Shown here piece after piece: positions 35,507-43,926 of a stretch of 64,000 nt of DNA (within the stretch, counting starts at the first letter, position 1; every line of letters starts with the position of its first letter). The position numbers were made by a program, and so were the translations under genes. A model generated the notes under the pieces. That model was not told the origin of the DNA, did no database searches, and saw nothing but the letters and a program-made list of their open reading frames with translations. The DNA is from Pseudomonadota bacterium. GTDB taxonomy: Bacteria > Pseudomonadota > Gammaproteobacteria > Burkholderiales > Gallionellaceae. The stretch is taken from positions 1 through 64,000 of the forward strand of contig JAJZTF010000011.1 of NCBI GenBank assembly GCA_021821945.1, written 5' to 3'.

Positions 35507-35863
35507 GGAATATAGCGAGTTGATAGTCTGGCAAAAGGCGATGGAACTTGTGACGGAGATTTACAAATCTAGCGCCACTTTCCCTTGTGAAGAGCGTTAT
35601 GGGCTTTCTTCTCAAATCAGACGTGCTGCGGTATCTATTCCTTCCAACATTGCCGAAGGGCATGGTCGAAAATCAATGGCTTCTTACCTCAATTTCTTGG
35701 CTATAGCTTTCGGTTCGTTGATGGGCTTGAAACCCAGATACAGATTGCGGTCAGGCTGGGCTATATTCATGAGGAAAAGGCAATTGCACTACTAGCGCAA
35801 ACCGGTGAAATTGAAAAAATGCGCTCTGGTCTGAAAAAGTCGCTCAGTGAAAAATCGGAATAA
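35505..35863 (+). pseudogene. Four-helix-bundle (S23/IVS-like) protein gene with a frameshift
   Basis: The GTG frame gives EYSELIVWQKAMELVTEIY, SSQIRRAAVSIPSNIAEGHGR and LNFLAIAFGSLM, the clear pattern of the small four-helix-bundle family related to 23S intervening-sequence proteins. After ATGG at 35721-35724 the frame is lost. The next frame continues LETQIQIAVRLGYIHEE ... EKMRSGLKKSLSE to TAA at 35863. Restoring one A (GGG to GAGG, giving SLMELETQIQ) yields 119 residues, the family length. The function of the family is unclear. It may still yield a truncated 96-residue product. Confidence 0.85.
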
Positions 35864-35870
35864 ACGCCTT

Positions 35871-35922
35871 AATCCTCCATCCTGCTTTTCTCAATCCCCA
35901 ATCCTGCTTCCTGCTTTCCCCT
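35871..35922. repeat. CTCAATCC/AATCCTGC repeat, right side of the four-helix-bundle gene
   Basis: AATCCTCCATCCTGCTTTTCTCAATCCCCAATCCTGCTTCCTGC is the reverse-complement form of the GGATTGAG family. It begins 8 bases after the four-helix-bundle TAA and ends about 34 bases before the cyc2 -35 box. Confidence 0.8.
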
Positions 35923-35955
35923 GTGGTAAAAAAGCAACAGTATGAAGATTATTTT

Positions 35956-35985
35956 TTGACAGTCCGTGGCTTGTTTCTTTACATT
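35956..35985 (+). promoter_or_regulatory. Sigma-70-type promoter of cyc2
   Basis: Perfect -35 TTGACA (35956-35961), an 18-base spacer and -10 TACATT (35980-35985). The start of transcription would be near 35992, giving a leader of about 57 bases that includes AAGGAGGGC (36000-36008) and the true RBS GAGG at 36037-36040. Confidence 0.72.
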
Positions 35986-36048
35986 ACGATGAGTGGTGTC
36001 AAGGAGGGCTTGGCGTCGCTTTTCAACAAAAAAATCGAGGACATAACC

Positions 36049-37446
36049 ATGAAAAAAATCGTTCTATCTATCGCTGGCGTGATGGCCGCTGCGGCCTTTG
36101 CGCCGGATGCATCCGCAGTGCCAGTGTTTGCGCGTCAAACCGGTATGGCATGTTCCGCATGTCACTTCCAGCATTTCCCGCTGTTGAACGCTTTCGGCCG
36201 TGCATTCAAGGAAGGCGGCTTCACGATGATGGGCGCAGAGCCCAAGGTTGAAGGCGACAATCTGTCCATTCCTGCATACCTGAACGTCGCCGTGCTGACC
36301 AGCATGGGCTACATCAAGACCAATCAGACTGCTGATACATCTGGCGTGACCAAGAACTACGGCAACGGCGTCTGGGGCGTTCCTGGCATGTCCGGTGGCG
36401 GCGGCGACGGCGAGGCATCCCTGTTTGTCGGCGGTCATGTGAGCGATTTCGCAGGCTTCTTGTCCGAGATCACTCTCGGTGGTGCTGGCGCAGCGCTGGA
36501 TTCGGCAAAGCTCCCCATGTTGTATGACATGGGCACTGCCAAGATCGGCGTGGTTCCTTTCGCAACCAACGCACAGGGCGCTTCCTACTCGATGGAAGTT
36601 GCGAACACCGGTGCTAACGCTGTTCACTCTATCACCAACACAGTCGGCCCTACTGGCGAATTCATCAACGCGGTTTCCGCGCAGCAGTACATCAACACTG
36701 CGGGTAACGCAACCGGTCTTGGCTTCGTTGCGAACAGCGACATGGGACTAATCAACATCACCAAATATCAGCAGACCGGCATCGCAACGGGCGGCTATGC
36801 ATCTCTGGGCTCCACCTATGCTCGCGTGCTGGGCACGTTCACCGTGGGTGACTGGGATACCGCGATCGGTGCTCAGAACTGGAGCGGTGCCTCTCTTGCT
36901 GGTAATCTGAATGGTGCTGGTGTTCCTGCTGCTCTCGCTGCTCAATCAGGCACAATAGCTTCGAATGCAGTTGGTACAGAAATGCGTGCTACCAAGGCGT
37001 GGGCAGTTGACGGCCAGATGCAAGGCTCCTTGGGTGGAATGCCAGTTGGCTTCTACGCAAGCTATGCTAGAGCACCTGCTGTTATGGCTGGTGGGGTGAA
37101 CATCAACACCTTCCAGGATGCAAATGGCGGTGGTGCAAATGCTACGCTGACCCGCAGCTCGTTCAACGTCGATGCAGAACTGGGTGTAGTGCCTGAAGTC
37201 GCAACCATCGGCGCTGCGATCCGTCGCGGCAAGAGCGGTATTGCTGATGCGGCTGGCAACAACTTGAGCGACAATGCGTTCTACCTGACCGCAACCTACA
37301 AGCTGCAGCAGAACATGCTGGCCCGTCTGTCCTGGGTCAAGCAGAGCGGTGGCTACTGGGATAATCAAAACATCAATGGCGGCGGCACCAATGCGCAGGT
37401 CATGGGTACCCAGACTACCGAGCTGAACATGTACGTGTTGTTCTAA
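36049..37446 (+). CDS. cyc2: Cyc2-type fused outer-membrane cytochrome-porin (putative Fe(II) oxidase)
   Basis: This 465-residue protein has a signal peptide (IAGVMAAAAFAPDASA) followed at once by PVFARQTGMACSACHFQHFP, the Cyc2 signature, with one haem at C35-H39. The LNAFGRAFKEGG motif follows. The rest (about 60-465) is a Gly/Asn/Thr-rich beta-barrel with a final aromatic strand ending YVLF, as expected for an outer-membrane porin. Cyc2 takes electrons from extracellular Fe(II) across the outer membrane to periplasmic cytochromes. I start at 36049 (GAGG RBS eight bases upstream, good signal peptide); the frame is open to 35923. It is monocistronic, with its own promoter and a strong terminator, between a decayed mobile-type gene and higBA. 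A non-iron role for this cytochrome-porin cannot be excluded. Confidence 0.88.
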   Translation: MKKIVLSIAGVMAAAAFAPDASAVPVFARQTGMACSACHFQHFPLLNAFGRAFKEGGFTMMGAEPKVEGDNLSIPAYLNVAVLTSMGYIKTNQTADTSGVTKNYGNGVWGVPGMSGGGGDGEASLFVGGHVSDFAGFLSEITLGGAGAALDSAKLPMLYDMGTAKIGVVPFATNAQGASYSMEVANTGANAVHSITNTVGPTGEFINAVSAQQYINTAGNATGLGFVANSDMGLINITKYQQTGIATGGYASLGSTYARVLGTFTVGDWDTAIGAQNWSGASLAGNLNGAGVPAALAAQSGTIASNAVGTEMRATKAWAVDGQMQGSLGGMPVGFYASYARAPAVMAGGVNINTFQDANGGGANATLTRSSFNVDAELGVVPEVATIGAAIRRGKSGIADAAGNNLSDNAFYLTATYKLQQNMLARLSWVKQSGGYWDNQNINGGGTNAQVMGTQTTELNMYVLF

Positions 37447-37455
37447 TCGATTCTT

Positions 37456-37471
37456 CCTCCGTTCGCGGAGG
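37456..37471 (+). other. UUCG-capped hairpin after cyc2
   Basis: CCTCCG-TTCG-CGGAGG is a perfect 6-base stem with an extra-stable UUCG loop. It starts nine bases after the cyc2 stop, before the main terminator. It could protect the 3' end of a highly expressed mRNA. Confidence 0.6.
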
Positions 37472-37488
37472 ATTGATTCGATCTTGAG

Positions 37489-37518
37489 CGGGGAAGGCGA
37501 AAGCCTTCCCCGTTTTTT
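37489..37518 (+). terminator. Strong Rho-independent terminator of cyc2
   Basis: A perfect 10-base GC-rich stem CGGGGAAGGC / GCCTTCCCCG closes a GAAA tetraloop and is followed by TTTTTT. It is the strongest terminator in the window. Confidence 0.95.
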
Positions 37519-37591
37519 ATGTATCCTTTTTGAGATATTTGCCATATGTGTTCGATCGATATAAAATCTCCCAAAATGGGAGGTGTTGAGG

Positions 37592-37900
37592 ATGCGGGTG
37601 ATTGCAAAGAGCACCTTGGTCAAATTCTGGAGTCGGCCAGAGTATGCGGATTCAAAGGGAGCCTTGCAAAGCTGGTTTGATGAAGCGAGTAAGGCTGGCT
37701 GGTTGACCCCGCAGGATATTAAAGGGCGGTACGGAAGTGCGAGCATCTGCGGCAATAACCGTGTGGTATTTAATATTGCCGGAAACAAATACCGGCTGGT
37801 TGTGGAAATGCAATATCGGGCGGGAATTGTCTGGGTAAAGTTTGTTGGAACCCATGCGCAATATGATCAAGTCGATGTGGAGAGTGTCAATGAATATTAA
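37592..37900 (+). CDS. higB: HigB-family toxin (mRNA interferase)
   Basis: This 102-residue RelE-superfamily protein begins MRVIAKSTLVKFW, continues ALQSWFDEASKAGWL and has VVFNIAGNKYRLVV and VKFVGTHAQYDQVD, the recognisable HigB pattern. HigB toxins cut translated mRNA on the ribosome. The ATG at 37592 follows GGGAGG by eight bases; an in-frame GTG at 37583 lacks an RBS at a suitable distance. The toxin gene comes first, as is typical of hig modules, and overlaps the antitoxin gene by 11 bases. Confidence 0.9.
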   Translation: MRVIAKSTLVKFWSRPEYADSKGALQSWFDEASKAGWLTPQDIKGRYGSASICGNNRVVFNIAGNKYRLVVEMQYRAGIVWVKFVGTHAQYDQVDVESVNEY

Positions 37901-38246
37901 ACCAATCAGAAACGACGATGACCTGCAAGCCGCATTCAAACGGTTGGAGGTGGTGTATCAGGCGCAAGATGGAACGCCGGAGGCAGATGAGATGGAAATT
38001 CTTGTGACGTTGATTGAGGCGTATGAAAACAAATATTTTCCGATGGGTGTTGTAGATCCGGTTGAAGCCATTAAATTCAGAATGGAGCAGCAAGGTCTCA
38101 CGCAGAAGGATCTTGAGCCTTTTATCGGCACCAGCGGTCGGGTTTCAGAAGTGCTTAACCACAAGCGCCGCTTAAGTTTGCGAATGGTGAAACGGTTGCA
38201 TGATGGCTTGCACATCCCATATGAAAGTCTGTTGGCGGCAGCTTAG
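37890..38246 (+). CDS. higA: HigA-family antitoxin
   Basis: This 118-residue protein starts MNIKPIRNDDDLQAAFKRLE, with the toxin-binding N-terminal half, and has a C-terminal XRE-type helix-turn-helix (QQGLTQKDLEPFIGTSGRVSEVLNHKRRLSLRMVKRL). It should neutralise HigB and repress the pair by binding its promoter. The start at 37890 lies inside the higB end (11-base overlap), so the two are coupled. An 8-base palindrome follows its stop. Confidence 0.9.
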   Translation: MNIKPIRNDDDLQAAFKRLEVVYQAQDGTPEADEMEILVTLIEAYENKYFPMGVVDPVEAIKFRMEQQGLTQKDLEPFIGTSGRVSEVLNHKRRLSLRMVKRLHDGLHIPYESLLAAA

Positions 38247-38272
38247 TGCTCAATTGTTTTTCATATTGAGCA
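38247..38272 (+). other. Hairpin after higA (weak terminator or operator)
   Basis: TGCTCAAT (38247-38254) and ATTGAGCA (38265-38272) are perfect reverse complements around a 10-base loop TGTTTTTCAT. There is no T-run after it, so termination would be weak. The loop sequence recurs in the palindrome just before hisC. Confidence 0.5.
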
Positions 38273-38400
38273 GTTGTCTAGAACGGCTCGACAATAATTG
38301 CGCCGGAGTATCGCGAAATCAAGCAGCATGGACAGTGGTGCTGCGTTAATTCTTTTTCATCTTCAGGTCGCCCCGTTTTTCAGGACCTGTGGTAAGCTAG

Positions 38401-38423
38401 AAACAGTTTTTCATACTGTTTTT
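38401..38423 (+). promoter_or_regulatory. Terminator-like palindrome 9 bases before hisC
   Basis: AAACAGT (38401-38407), a 7-base loop TTTTCAT, ACTGTTT (38415-38421), then TT. It sits immediately before the hisC ATG (38432) and has a U-rich 3' side. Another inverted pair, CAGGTC / GACCTG (about 38366-38389), lies just before it. They might form an attenuator or a regulator site. No His-rich leader peptide is seen. Confidence 0.4.
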
Positions 38424-38431
38424 AGCCTCAA

Positions 38432-39499
38432 ATGTCCTCTGTGTTGGTTCACAATCTGATTCGGCCCGAACTGCTCGCGCTGCATGCCTATCATGTCCCG
38501 GAAAGCAGCGGCATGATCAAGCTCGACGCGATGGAGAATCCATACCATCTGCCGCAGTTCCTGAGAGATGAAATCGCGGTCGCCTTGTCGGGCAGCGAGA
38601 TCAATCGTTATCCTGATCCGGATCCCTTCGAACTCAAGGAAAAGATCCGCACGATAGAGGCGGTTCCCGAAGGCTGCGATGTGCTGCTCGGCAACGGTTC
38701 TGACGAGCTTATCCAGATACTCGCGATGGCGCTGAACAAGCCGGGTAGCACCCTGCTTTCGGTCGAGCCTTCCTTCGTGATGTACAGGATGATCGCGACC
38801 TTTGTCGGCATGCGCCATGTGGGCGTGCCGCTCGCCGGTGATTTCTCTCTGGACATGGCGGCGACATTGGCCGCGATAGAACGCGAGCGGCCGTCCCTGG
38901 TATTTCTGGCCTATCCCAACAATCCGACAGGCAATCTTTTTTCGGCGGAGGATGTCAGGCGCATCATCGATGCATCCCCCGGGCTCGTCGTGATAGACGA
39001 GGCATATTACGCATTTGCCAGCGACAGCTTCATGAGGCATGTGGCGGATTATCCGAATCTTCTCGTGATGCGCACCTTTTCCAAGCTCGGCATGGCGGGG
39101 CTGAGGCTGGGCTTTCTTGCAGGCAGGAGCGAATGGATCGCAGAGCTCGAAAAGTTGCGTTTGCCTTATAATGTCGGCGTCCTGCCGCAGCGCGCAGCCC
39201 ATGTGCTGCTCGACCATCACGGCATACTGCTGCAGCAGGCCGACCAGATCAAAAGGGATCGGGCGATCCTGCAACGTGAACTGCAGGCGCTGGCAGAAGT
39301 CTATCCGTCGGAGGCGAACTTTCTGCTCTTCAGGATGGAAAATGCGGCGATTGTCTTCGACAAGCTCAAAGAGCGCGGCATGCTGATCAAGAATCTGAGC
39401 AATGCGCATCCGATGCTGAAGGATTGCCTGCGCGTGACGGTCGGCACGCCGCTTGAATGCCAGAAATTCATCGAGGCGCTGCAGGAAAGCGTGGCTTAA
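38432..39499 (+). CDS. hisC: Histidinol-phosphate aminotransferase
   Basis: This 355-residue PLP enzyme converts imidazole-acetol phosphate to histidinol phosphate. It has [14 protein letters not shown] at the N-terminus, [26 protein letters not shown] and the PLP-lysine segment [14 protein letters not shown]. It is the first his gene here; hisG and hisD, which often precede it in betaproteobacteria, are not in the 34-38 kb stretch, where coq7, cyc2 and higBA lie instead. hisB follows after 17 bases. Confidence 0.96.
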   Translation: MSSVLVHNLIRPELLALHAYHVPESSGMIKLDAMENPYHLPQFLRDEIAVALSGSEINRYPDPDPFELKEKIRTIEAVPEGCDVLLGNGSDELIQILAMALNKPGSTLLSVEPSFVMYRMIATFVGMRHVGVPLAGDFSLDMAATLAAIERERPSLVFLAYPNNPTGNLFSAEDVRRIIDASPGLVVIDEAYYAFASDSFMRHVADYPNLLVMRTFSKLGMAGLRLGFLAGRSEWIAELEKLRLPYNVGVLPQRAAHVLLDHHGILLQQADQIKRDRAILQRELQALAEVYPSEANFLLFRMENAAIVFDKLKERGMLIKNLSNAHPMLKDCLRVTVGTPLECQKFIEALQESVA

Positions 39500-39516
39500 C
39501 ATTGTGAAGGAAAAAC

Positions 39517-40104
39517 ATGCGTAGCGCGAAAGTCACACGCAACACCCTGGAGACGCAGATCAGCGTCGAATTGAATCTGGAAGGGACGGGCAAGGCGGGC
39601 TTCGAGACCGGTCTGCCTTTTCTCGAGCACATGCTCGACCAGGTCGCGCGCCATGGCCTGCTGGATATGAACATAATCGCCAAGGGCGATCTGCACATCG
39701 ATGCGCATCACACGGTCGAGGACTTGGGCATTACGCTGGGTCAGGCATTCTCCCAGGCCGTCGGGGACAAGAAGGGGATTGCGCGTTATGGCCATGCCTA
39801 TGTGCCGCTCGATGAGGCGCTCTCGCGCGTGGTGCTCGATCTCTCGGGGCGCCCCGGGCTCGTGTTCAACTGCGAATTCGTCAGGGCCAGCATAGGCGGG
39901 TTCGATGTGGACCTGTTCCACGAATTCTTCCAGGGTTTCGTGAACCACGCCCTGGTCACGCTGCACATCGACAACCTTGCGGGCAGCAATGCGCATCATC
40001 AGGCCGAGACGATCTTCAAGGCTTTCGGCCGCGCGCTGCGCATGGCACTGGCGGTCGATCCGGGAATGGCCGGCATGATGCCTTCCACCAAGGGCGTTCT
40101 GTAA
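39517..40104 (+). CDS. hisB: Imidazoleglycerol-phosphate dehydratase
   Basis: This 195-residue single-function dehydratase carries out the seventh step of histidine synthesis. It has the Mn-binding His clusters ([36 protein letters not shown]-like; [17 protein letters not shown]). It lacks the phosphatase domain fused in E. coli HisB. Its stop shares one base with the hisH start. Confidence 0.97.
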   Translation: MRSAKVTRNTLETQISVELNLEGTGKAGFETGLPFLEHMLDQVARHGLLDMNIIAKGDLHIDAHHTVEDLGITLGQAFSQAVGDKKGIARYGHAYVPLDEALSRVVLDLSGRPGLVFNCEFVRASIGGFDVDLFHEFFQGFVNHALVTLHIDNLAGSNAHHQAETIFKAFGRALRMALAVDPGMAGMMPSTKGVL

Positions 40105-40736
40105 TGGTGGATATCGCCATCGTCGATTACGGCATGGGCAATCTGCGTTCTGTCGAGCAGGCGATGCGCCATGTCGCAGATGGGATGGAGGTCTCTGTGA
40201 CCGGCGATGCGGATGTGATCGCTGGTGCTGCGCGCGTCGTCTTTCCCGGTCAGGGGGCGATGCCGGACTGCATGCGCGAACTGGATGCACGCGGCCTGCG
40301 CCCGGTGCTTCTGCAGGCCGCCCAGGAGAAGCCGTTCCTTGGCATCTGCATCGGTCTTCAGATGCTCTTCGAGAAGAGCGCGGAAGGGAACATCGAAGGG
40401 CTCGGCGTCCTGAAGGGCGAGGTGCTGAGGTTCGACGGCAGCATGAAGGATGCGCATGGGAACAGGCTCAAGGTGCCGCACATGGGATGGAACGGGGTGC
40501 ATCACCATGGGCATCTACTTTGGGATGGCATAGAACAGGATGCGCGCTTTTACTATGTCCACAGCTATTACGTCGCGCCCAAGGACGCTGCGCTGGTGCA
40601 GGCGACGAGCGACTATCCCGCACCTTTTGTGTGCGCCGTGGCTCGCGACAACCTTTTTGCGGTGCAGTTTCATCCGGAGAAAAGCCAGGCGGCAGGGCTC
40701 AGGCTGCTGCAAAACTTTGTATACTGGAATCCTTAA
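40104..40736 (+). CDS. hisH: Imidazole glycerol phosphate synthase, glutaminase subunit
   Basis: This 210-residue class I glutamine amidotransferase has the nucleophile Cys in [12 protein letters not shown], the oxyanion segment [10 protein letters not shown] and the His-Glu pair in VQFHPEKSQ. It supplies ammonia to HisF, encoded 0.76 kb downstream with hisA between them. ATG overlaps the hisB stop by one base. Confidence 0.97.
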   Translation: MVDIAIVDYGMGNLRSVEQAMRHVADGMEVSVTGDADVIAGAARVVFPGQGAMPDCMRELDARGLRPVLLQAAQEKPFLGICIGLQMLFEKSAEGNIEGLGVLKGEVLRFDGSMKDAHGNRLKVPHMGWNGVHHHGHLLWDGIEQDARFYYVHSYYVAPKDAALVQATSDYPAPFVCAVARDNLFAVQFHPEKSQAAGLRLLQNFVYWNP

Positions 40737-40744
40737 TATTTGCC

Positions 40745-41494
40745 ATGCTGATTATTCCTGCGATTGATTTAAAAGACGGTCATTGTGTGCGCCTGAGACA
40801 GGGCGTGATGGAAGACTCCACCGTGTTTTCCGAAGATCCCGCAGCGACCGCGCGCCATTGGCTCGCACAGGGGGCCAGGAGGCTTCATCTGGTCGATCTG
40901 AACGGCGCGTTTGCCGGCAAGCCCAGAAACGAATCCGCGGTGCGCAGCATCATAGAGGCGGTGGGCGACGAGGTGCCGGTGCAGCTGGGCGGCGGCATAC
41001 GCGATCTCGAGACGATAGAGCGCTACCTCGATCTGGGCGTGACCTACATCATCGTGGGTACGGCCGCGGTCAAGGTGCCGGGATTCTTGCACGAGGCTTG
41101 CGATGCATTTCCCGGTCACATTATGGTGGGGCTGGATGCCAAGGGCGGCAAGGTCGCGGTCAACGGCTGGTCCAAGCTCACGGGCCACGATGTTTCGGAT
41201 CTCGCAAAGCGCTTCGAGGATTACGGGGTCGAGGCGATCATATACACCGACATAGGACGTGATGGAATGCTGACGGGCGTGAACATAGAGGCGACCGTCG
41301 AGCTCGCGCGCCCGCTTCATGTCCCGGTGATCGCAAGCGGCGGCATCACCAATCTCGACGACGTGCGCAATCTCTGCGAGGTGGAAACGGAGGGCATCAC
41401 GGGTGCGATCACGGGGCGCGCGATCTACGAGGGCACGCTGGACTTCGCTGCGGCGCAGGCCCTGGCGGACGAGCTCTCTCCGCACCTGCCATAA
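40745..41494 (+). CDS. hisA: Phosphoribosylformimino-5-aminoimidazole carboxamide ribotide isomerase
   Basis: This 249-residue half-repeat TIM barrel begins [17 protein letters not shown], with the catalytic Asp in PAIDLKDG and the second acid in [12 protein letters not shown]. Phosphate-binding loops VQLGGGIRD and [11 protein letters not shown] are typical. It isomerises ProFAR to PRFAR. I start it at 40745, the conserved N-terminus, eight bases after hisH; the frame happens to be open upstream within hisH. Confidence 0.97.
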   Translation: MLIIPAIDLKDGHCVRLRQGVMEDSTVFSEDPAATARHWLAQGARRLHLVDLNGAFAGKPRNESAVRSIIEAVGDEVPVQLGGGIRDLETIERYLDLGVTYIIVGTAAVKVPGFLHEACDAFPGHIMVGLDAKGGKVAVNGWSKLTGHDVSDLAKRFEDYGVEAIIYTDIGRDGMLTGVNIEATVELARPLHVPVIASGGITNLDDVRNLCEVETEGITGAITGRAIYEGTLDFAAAQALADELSPHLP

Positions 41495-41496
41495 GC

Positions 41497-42255
41497 ATGC
41501 TTGCCAAGCGCATCATTCCCTGCCTCGACGTGACCGCGGGGCGCGTGGTCAAGGGGATCAGCTTCGTCTCCCTGCGCGATGCGGGCGACCCCGTCGAGAT
41601 CGCGCGCCGCTACGACGAACAGGGTGCGGACGAGCTGACCTTCCTCGACATCACGGCGAGCTCAGACGACAGGGGCATCATCTTCCGCATCATCGAACAG
41701 GTCGCATCCCAGGTATTCATCCCGCTGACCGTGGGGGGCGGCGTCCGCGAGGTTGCCGACGTGCGCAATCTGCTCAATGCGGGTGCGGACAAGGTCAGCA
41801 TCAACACTTCCGCCGTGACCAATCCGCAGCTGGTCGCCGATGCATCGGCGCGCTTCGGGTCGCAGTGCATCGTGGTGGCGATAGACGCGAAACAGGTGGG
41901 CGCGGACCGCTGGGAAGTGTTCACGCACGGCGGGCGCAAGGCAACGGGTCTCGATGCGGTTGAATGGGCAAGGAAGATGCAGAGCCTGGGCGCCGGAGAA
42001 ATCCTTCTGACCAGCATGGATCGCGACGGGCAGAAGAACGGCTTCGATCTTCCGCTGACCCGCCGCGTGACGGACGCGCTTGAAATCCCGGTGATCGCGA
42101 GCGGCGGGGTCGGCAATTTGCAGCATCTCGCAGACGGCGTGTTGCAGGGAGGGGCGGATGCGGTGCTGGCTGCGAGCATCTTCCATTTCGGCGAATACAC
42201 GGTCGAAGAGGCCAAGCGCTACATGGCTACCCAGGGCATAGAGGTGAGGCTATGA
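41497..42255 (+). CDS. hisF: Imidazole glycerol phosphate synthase, cyclase subunit
   Basis: This 252-residue TIM barrel paralogous to HisA begins [18 protein letters not shown], with catalytic Asp residues in PCLDV and in [13 protein letters not shown]. It uses ammonia from HisH to make IGP and AICAR. It follows hisA by two bases and overlaps hisI by four. Confidence 0.97.
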   Translation: MLAKRIIPCLDVTAGRVVKGISFVSLRDAGDPVEIARRYDEQGADELTFLDITASSDDRGIIFRIIEQVASQVFIPLTVGGGVREVADVRNLLNAGADKVSINTSAVTNPQLVADASARFGSQCIVVAIDAKQVGADRWEVFTHGGRKATGLDAVEWARKMQSLGAGEILLTSMDRDGQKNGFDLPLTRRVTDALEIPVIASGGVGNLQHLADGVLQGGADAVLAASIFHFGEYTVEEAKRYMATQGIEVRL

Positions 42256-42659
42256 AGGCGCTGGATGAGGGCTGGCTGGACAAGGTGAACTGGCAGGAGG
42301 ACGGGCTTGTGCCGGCCATCGCGCAGGACGCAAGGACCGGCCGCGTGCTGATGGTCGCATGGATGAACCGCGAGGCGTTGCGGCTGACTTCCGAAAAGAG
42401 GGAGGCGGTCTACTGGTCGCGCTCGCGAGGCAAACTCTGGCACAAGGGCGAAGAATCCGGGCATGTGCAGAAGGTTCTGGAGATACGGCTGGACTGCGAT
42501 GCGGACGTGATCCTTTTGAAGATAGAGCAGCAGGGCGGCATCGCCTGCCATACCGGGCGCGAGAGCTGCTTTTATACGCGCCTGGAAGAGGGAGAATGGC
42601 GCATCGTCGATGAAGTGTTAAAATCCCCGGAAGAGATATACGGAAAATCAGGTTCATGA
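42252..42659 (+). CDS. hisI: Phosphoribosyl-AMP cyclohydrolase
   Basis: This 135-residue enzyme hydrolyses the adenine ring of PR-AMP. It has [29 protein letters not shown] and the metal-binding [22 protein letters not shown]. It is separate from hisE, as is usual in betaproteobacteria, but the two genes overlap by four bases. Confidence 0.97.
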   Translation: MKALDEGWLDKVNWQEDGLVPAIAQDARTGRVLMVAWMNREALRLTSEKREAVYWSRSRGKLWHKGEESGHVQKVLEIRLDCDADVILLKIEQQGGIACHTGRESCFYTRLEEGEWRIVDEVLKSPEEIYGKSGS

Positions 42660-42976
42660 ACGACATCTTGCAGAGGCTCACCGAGACGATAGAAGCGCGA
42701 AGGCAGGCGTCCCCCGATGGCTCCTATGTTGCAAAGCTCTTCGCAAAGGGTGAAGATGCGATACTGAAGAAGGTGGGCGAGGAAGCGACCGAGGTGATCC
42801 TGGCCAGCAAATCGGCCAATGGCGAGCAGATCGTGTACGAGACGGCCGATCTCTGGTTTCACTGCATGGTGATGCTCGCGCATCACGGGCTGACTGCCGG
42901 GGATGTGCTGAACGAACTCGCCAGGCGGGAAGGACTTTCCGGCATCGCGGAGAAGAATGGCAGGAAGGAAAAATGA
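42656..42976 (+). CDS. hisE: Phosphoribosyl-ATP pyrophosphatase
   Basis: This 106-residue all-alpha MazG-fold enzyme removes pyrophosphate from PR-ATP. It shows [28 protein letters not shown] and [17 protein letters not shown]. It overlaps both neighbours by four bases. It is the last his gene in the cluster, in front of the HIT gene. Confidence 0.96.
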   Translation: MNDILQRLTETIEARRQASPDGSYVAKLFAKGEDAILKKVGEEATEVILASKSANGEQIVYETADLWFHCMVMLAHHGLTAGDVLNELARREGLSGIAEKNGRKEK

Positions 42977-43320
42977 GCGACTGTCTTTTTTGCAGGATAG
43001 TGCGTGGCGAACTGCCATGCAGCAAGGTGTATGAGGACGACGAGGTGCTGGCGTTTCACGACATCCATCCGGTGGCGCCCGTGCATTTCATGCTGATCCC
43101 CAAGCAGCACATCGACACGCTTGCGGATGCCAGGGACGTGCATGGCGCACTGCTTGGAAAAATGCTTTTGCTCTTGCCCAGGCTTGCGAAGGAGCAGGGG
43201 CTGGAAGATGGATTCCGCACGGTGATCAATACCGGGCGGGGAGGCGGACAGGAAGTGTTTCATTTGCACATACATGTCATCGGCGGCGGAAACATACCGC
43301 CCATGGTGCGTCGCAGTTAA
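42973..43320 (+). CDS. hinT: HIT-family nucleotide hydrolase (HinT-like)
   Basis: This 115-residue protein begins [25 protein letters not shown] and has the active-site triad motif HLHIHVIGG. HinT-type enzymes hydrolyse adenosine 5'-monophosphoramidates. The gene is translationally coupled to hisE (four-base overlap). The his-HIT-tat order is common in betaproteobacteria. Confidence 0.93.
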   Translation: MSDCLFCRIVRGELPCSKVYEDDEVLAFHDIHPVAPVHFMLIPKQHIDTLADARDVHGALLGKMLLLLPRLAKEQGLEDGFRTVINTGRGGGQEVFHLHIHVIGGGNIPPMVRRS

Positions 43321-43332
43321 CGGGAGAATATC

Positions 43333-43545
43333 ATGGGTTCATTGAGCATCTGGCATTGGTTGATCGTACTGGTCGTGGTGATGATGGTGTTCGGCACCAA
43401 GAAGCTGCGCAACATAGGCAGCGACCTGGGCGGAGCGGTCAAGGGTTTCAAGGAGGGAATGGCGTCCGACGAGCCGCCCAAGCAGATCAAGGAAGAAGGA
43501 CAGACCATAGAGGGCGAGGTCAAGAGCAAGACGACGCACGGCTGA
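43333..43545 (+). CDS. tatA: Twin-arginine translocase subunit TatA
   Basis: This 70-residue protein has a short N-terminal TM helix ([19 protein letters not shown]), the [22 protein letters not shown] amphipathic helix and a charged tail. It builds the pore-forming part of the Tat pathway for folded proteins. Likely clients in the window include ActB1 (twin-Arg leader). It is the first of tatABC. Confidence 0.96.
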   Translation: MGSLSIWHWLIVLVVVMMVFGTKKLRNIGSDLGGAVKGFKEGMASDEPPKQIKEEGQTIEGEVKSKTTHG

Positions 43546-43572
43546 ATCCGGCCGGAGCCCAGAGGATGAGAG

Positions 43573-43926
43573 ATGTTTGACTTTAGTGCGGGTGAACTGG
43601 TGGTCGTGATGGTCGTGGCGCTGGTCGTCATCGGCCCCGAGCGCCTGCCGAAAGTGGCCCGCACGATGGGACATCTCTATGGCCGGGCAAGGCGCTATGT
43701 GAACAACGTGAAGTCCGACATCGAGCGCGACATGGCGATAGAGGAATACCGCCAGCTGCAGCAGAAGATACAGGCCGAGGCGGCAAGCCTGCATGAGGCG
43801 GTCGGCCAGACTGCCGAGGCTGCCAGCAAGAGGATGCAGGAAATCAACCGCGCGATTGCCGAGCAGCCTGCCGACGTCAAGCCGCTTGCCGATGCCGACA
43901 AGTCCGTGGAAACCCACAAGTCCTGA
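43573..43926 (+). CDS. tatB: Twin-arginine translocase subunit TatB
   Basis: This 117-residue protein has the N-terminal helix FSAGELVVVMVVALVVIGPERLPKVARTMG with the TatB Glu in the TM region, then a long amphipathic coiled region (about 30-95). With TatC it recognises twin-arginine signals. Its stop overlaps the tatC start by one base. Confidence 0.95.
   Translation: MFDFSAGELVVVMVVALVVIGPERLPKVARTMGHLYGRARRYVNNVKSDIERDMAIEEYRQLQQKIQAEAASLHEAVGQTAEAASKRMQEINRAIAEQPADVKPLADADKSVETHKS

Noticed and set aside
35923-36048. Extended N-terminus for Cyc2 (starting MVKKQQYEDYF)
   Set aside because: It covers the promoter and leader. The signal peptide and RBS fit the start at 36049.
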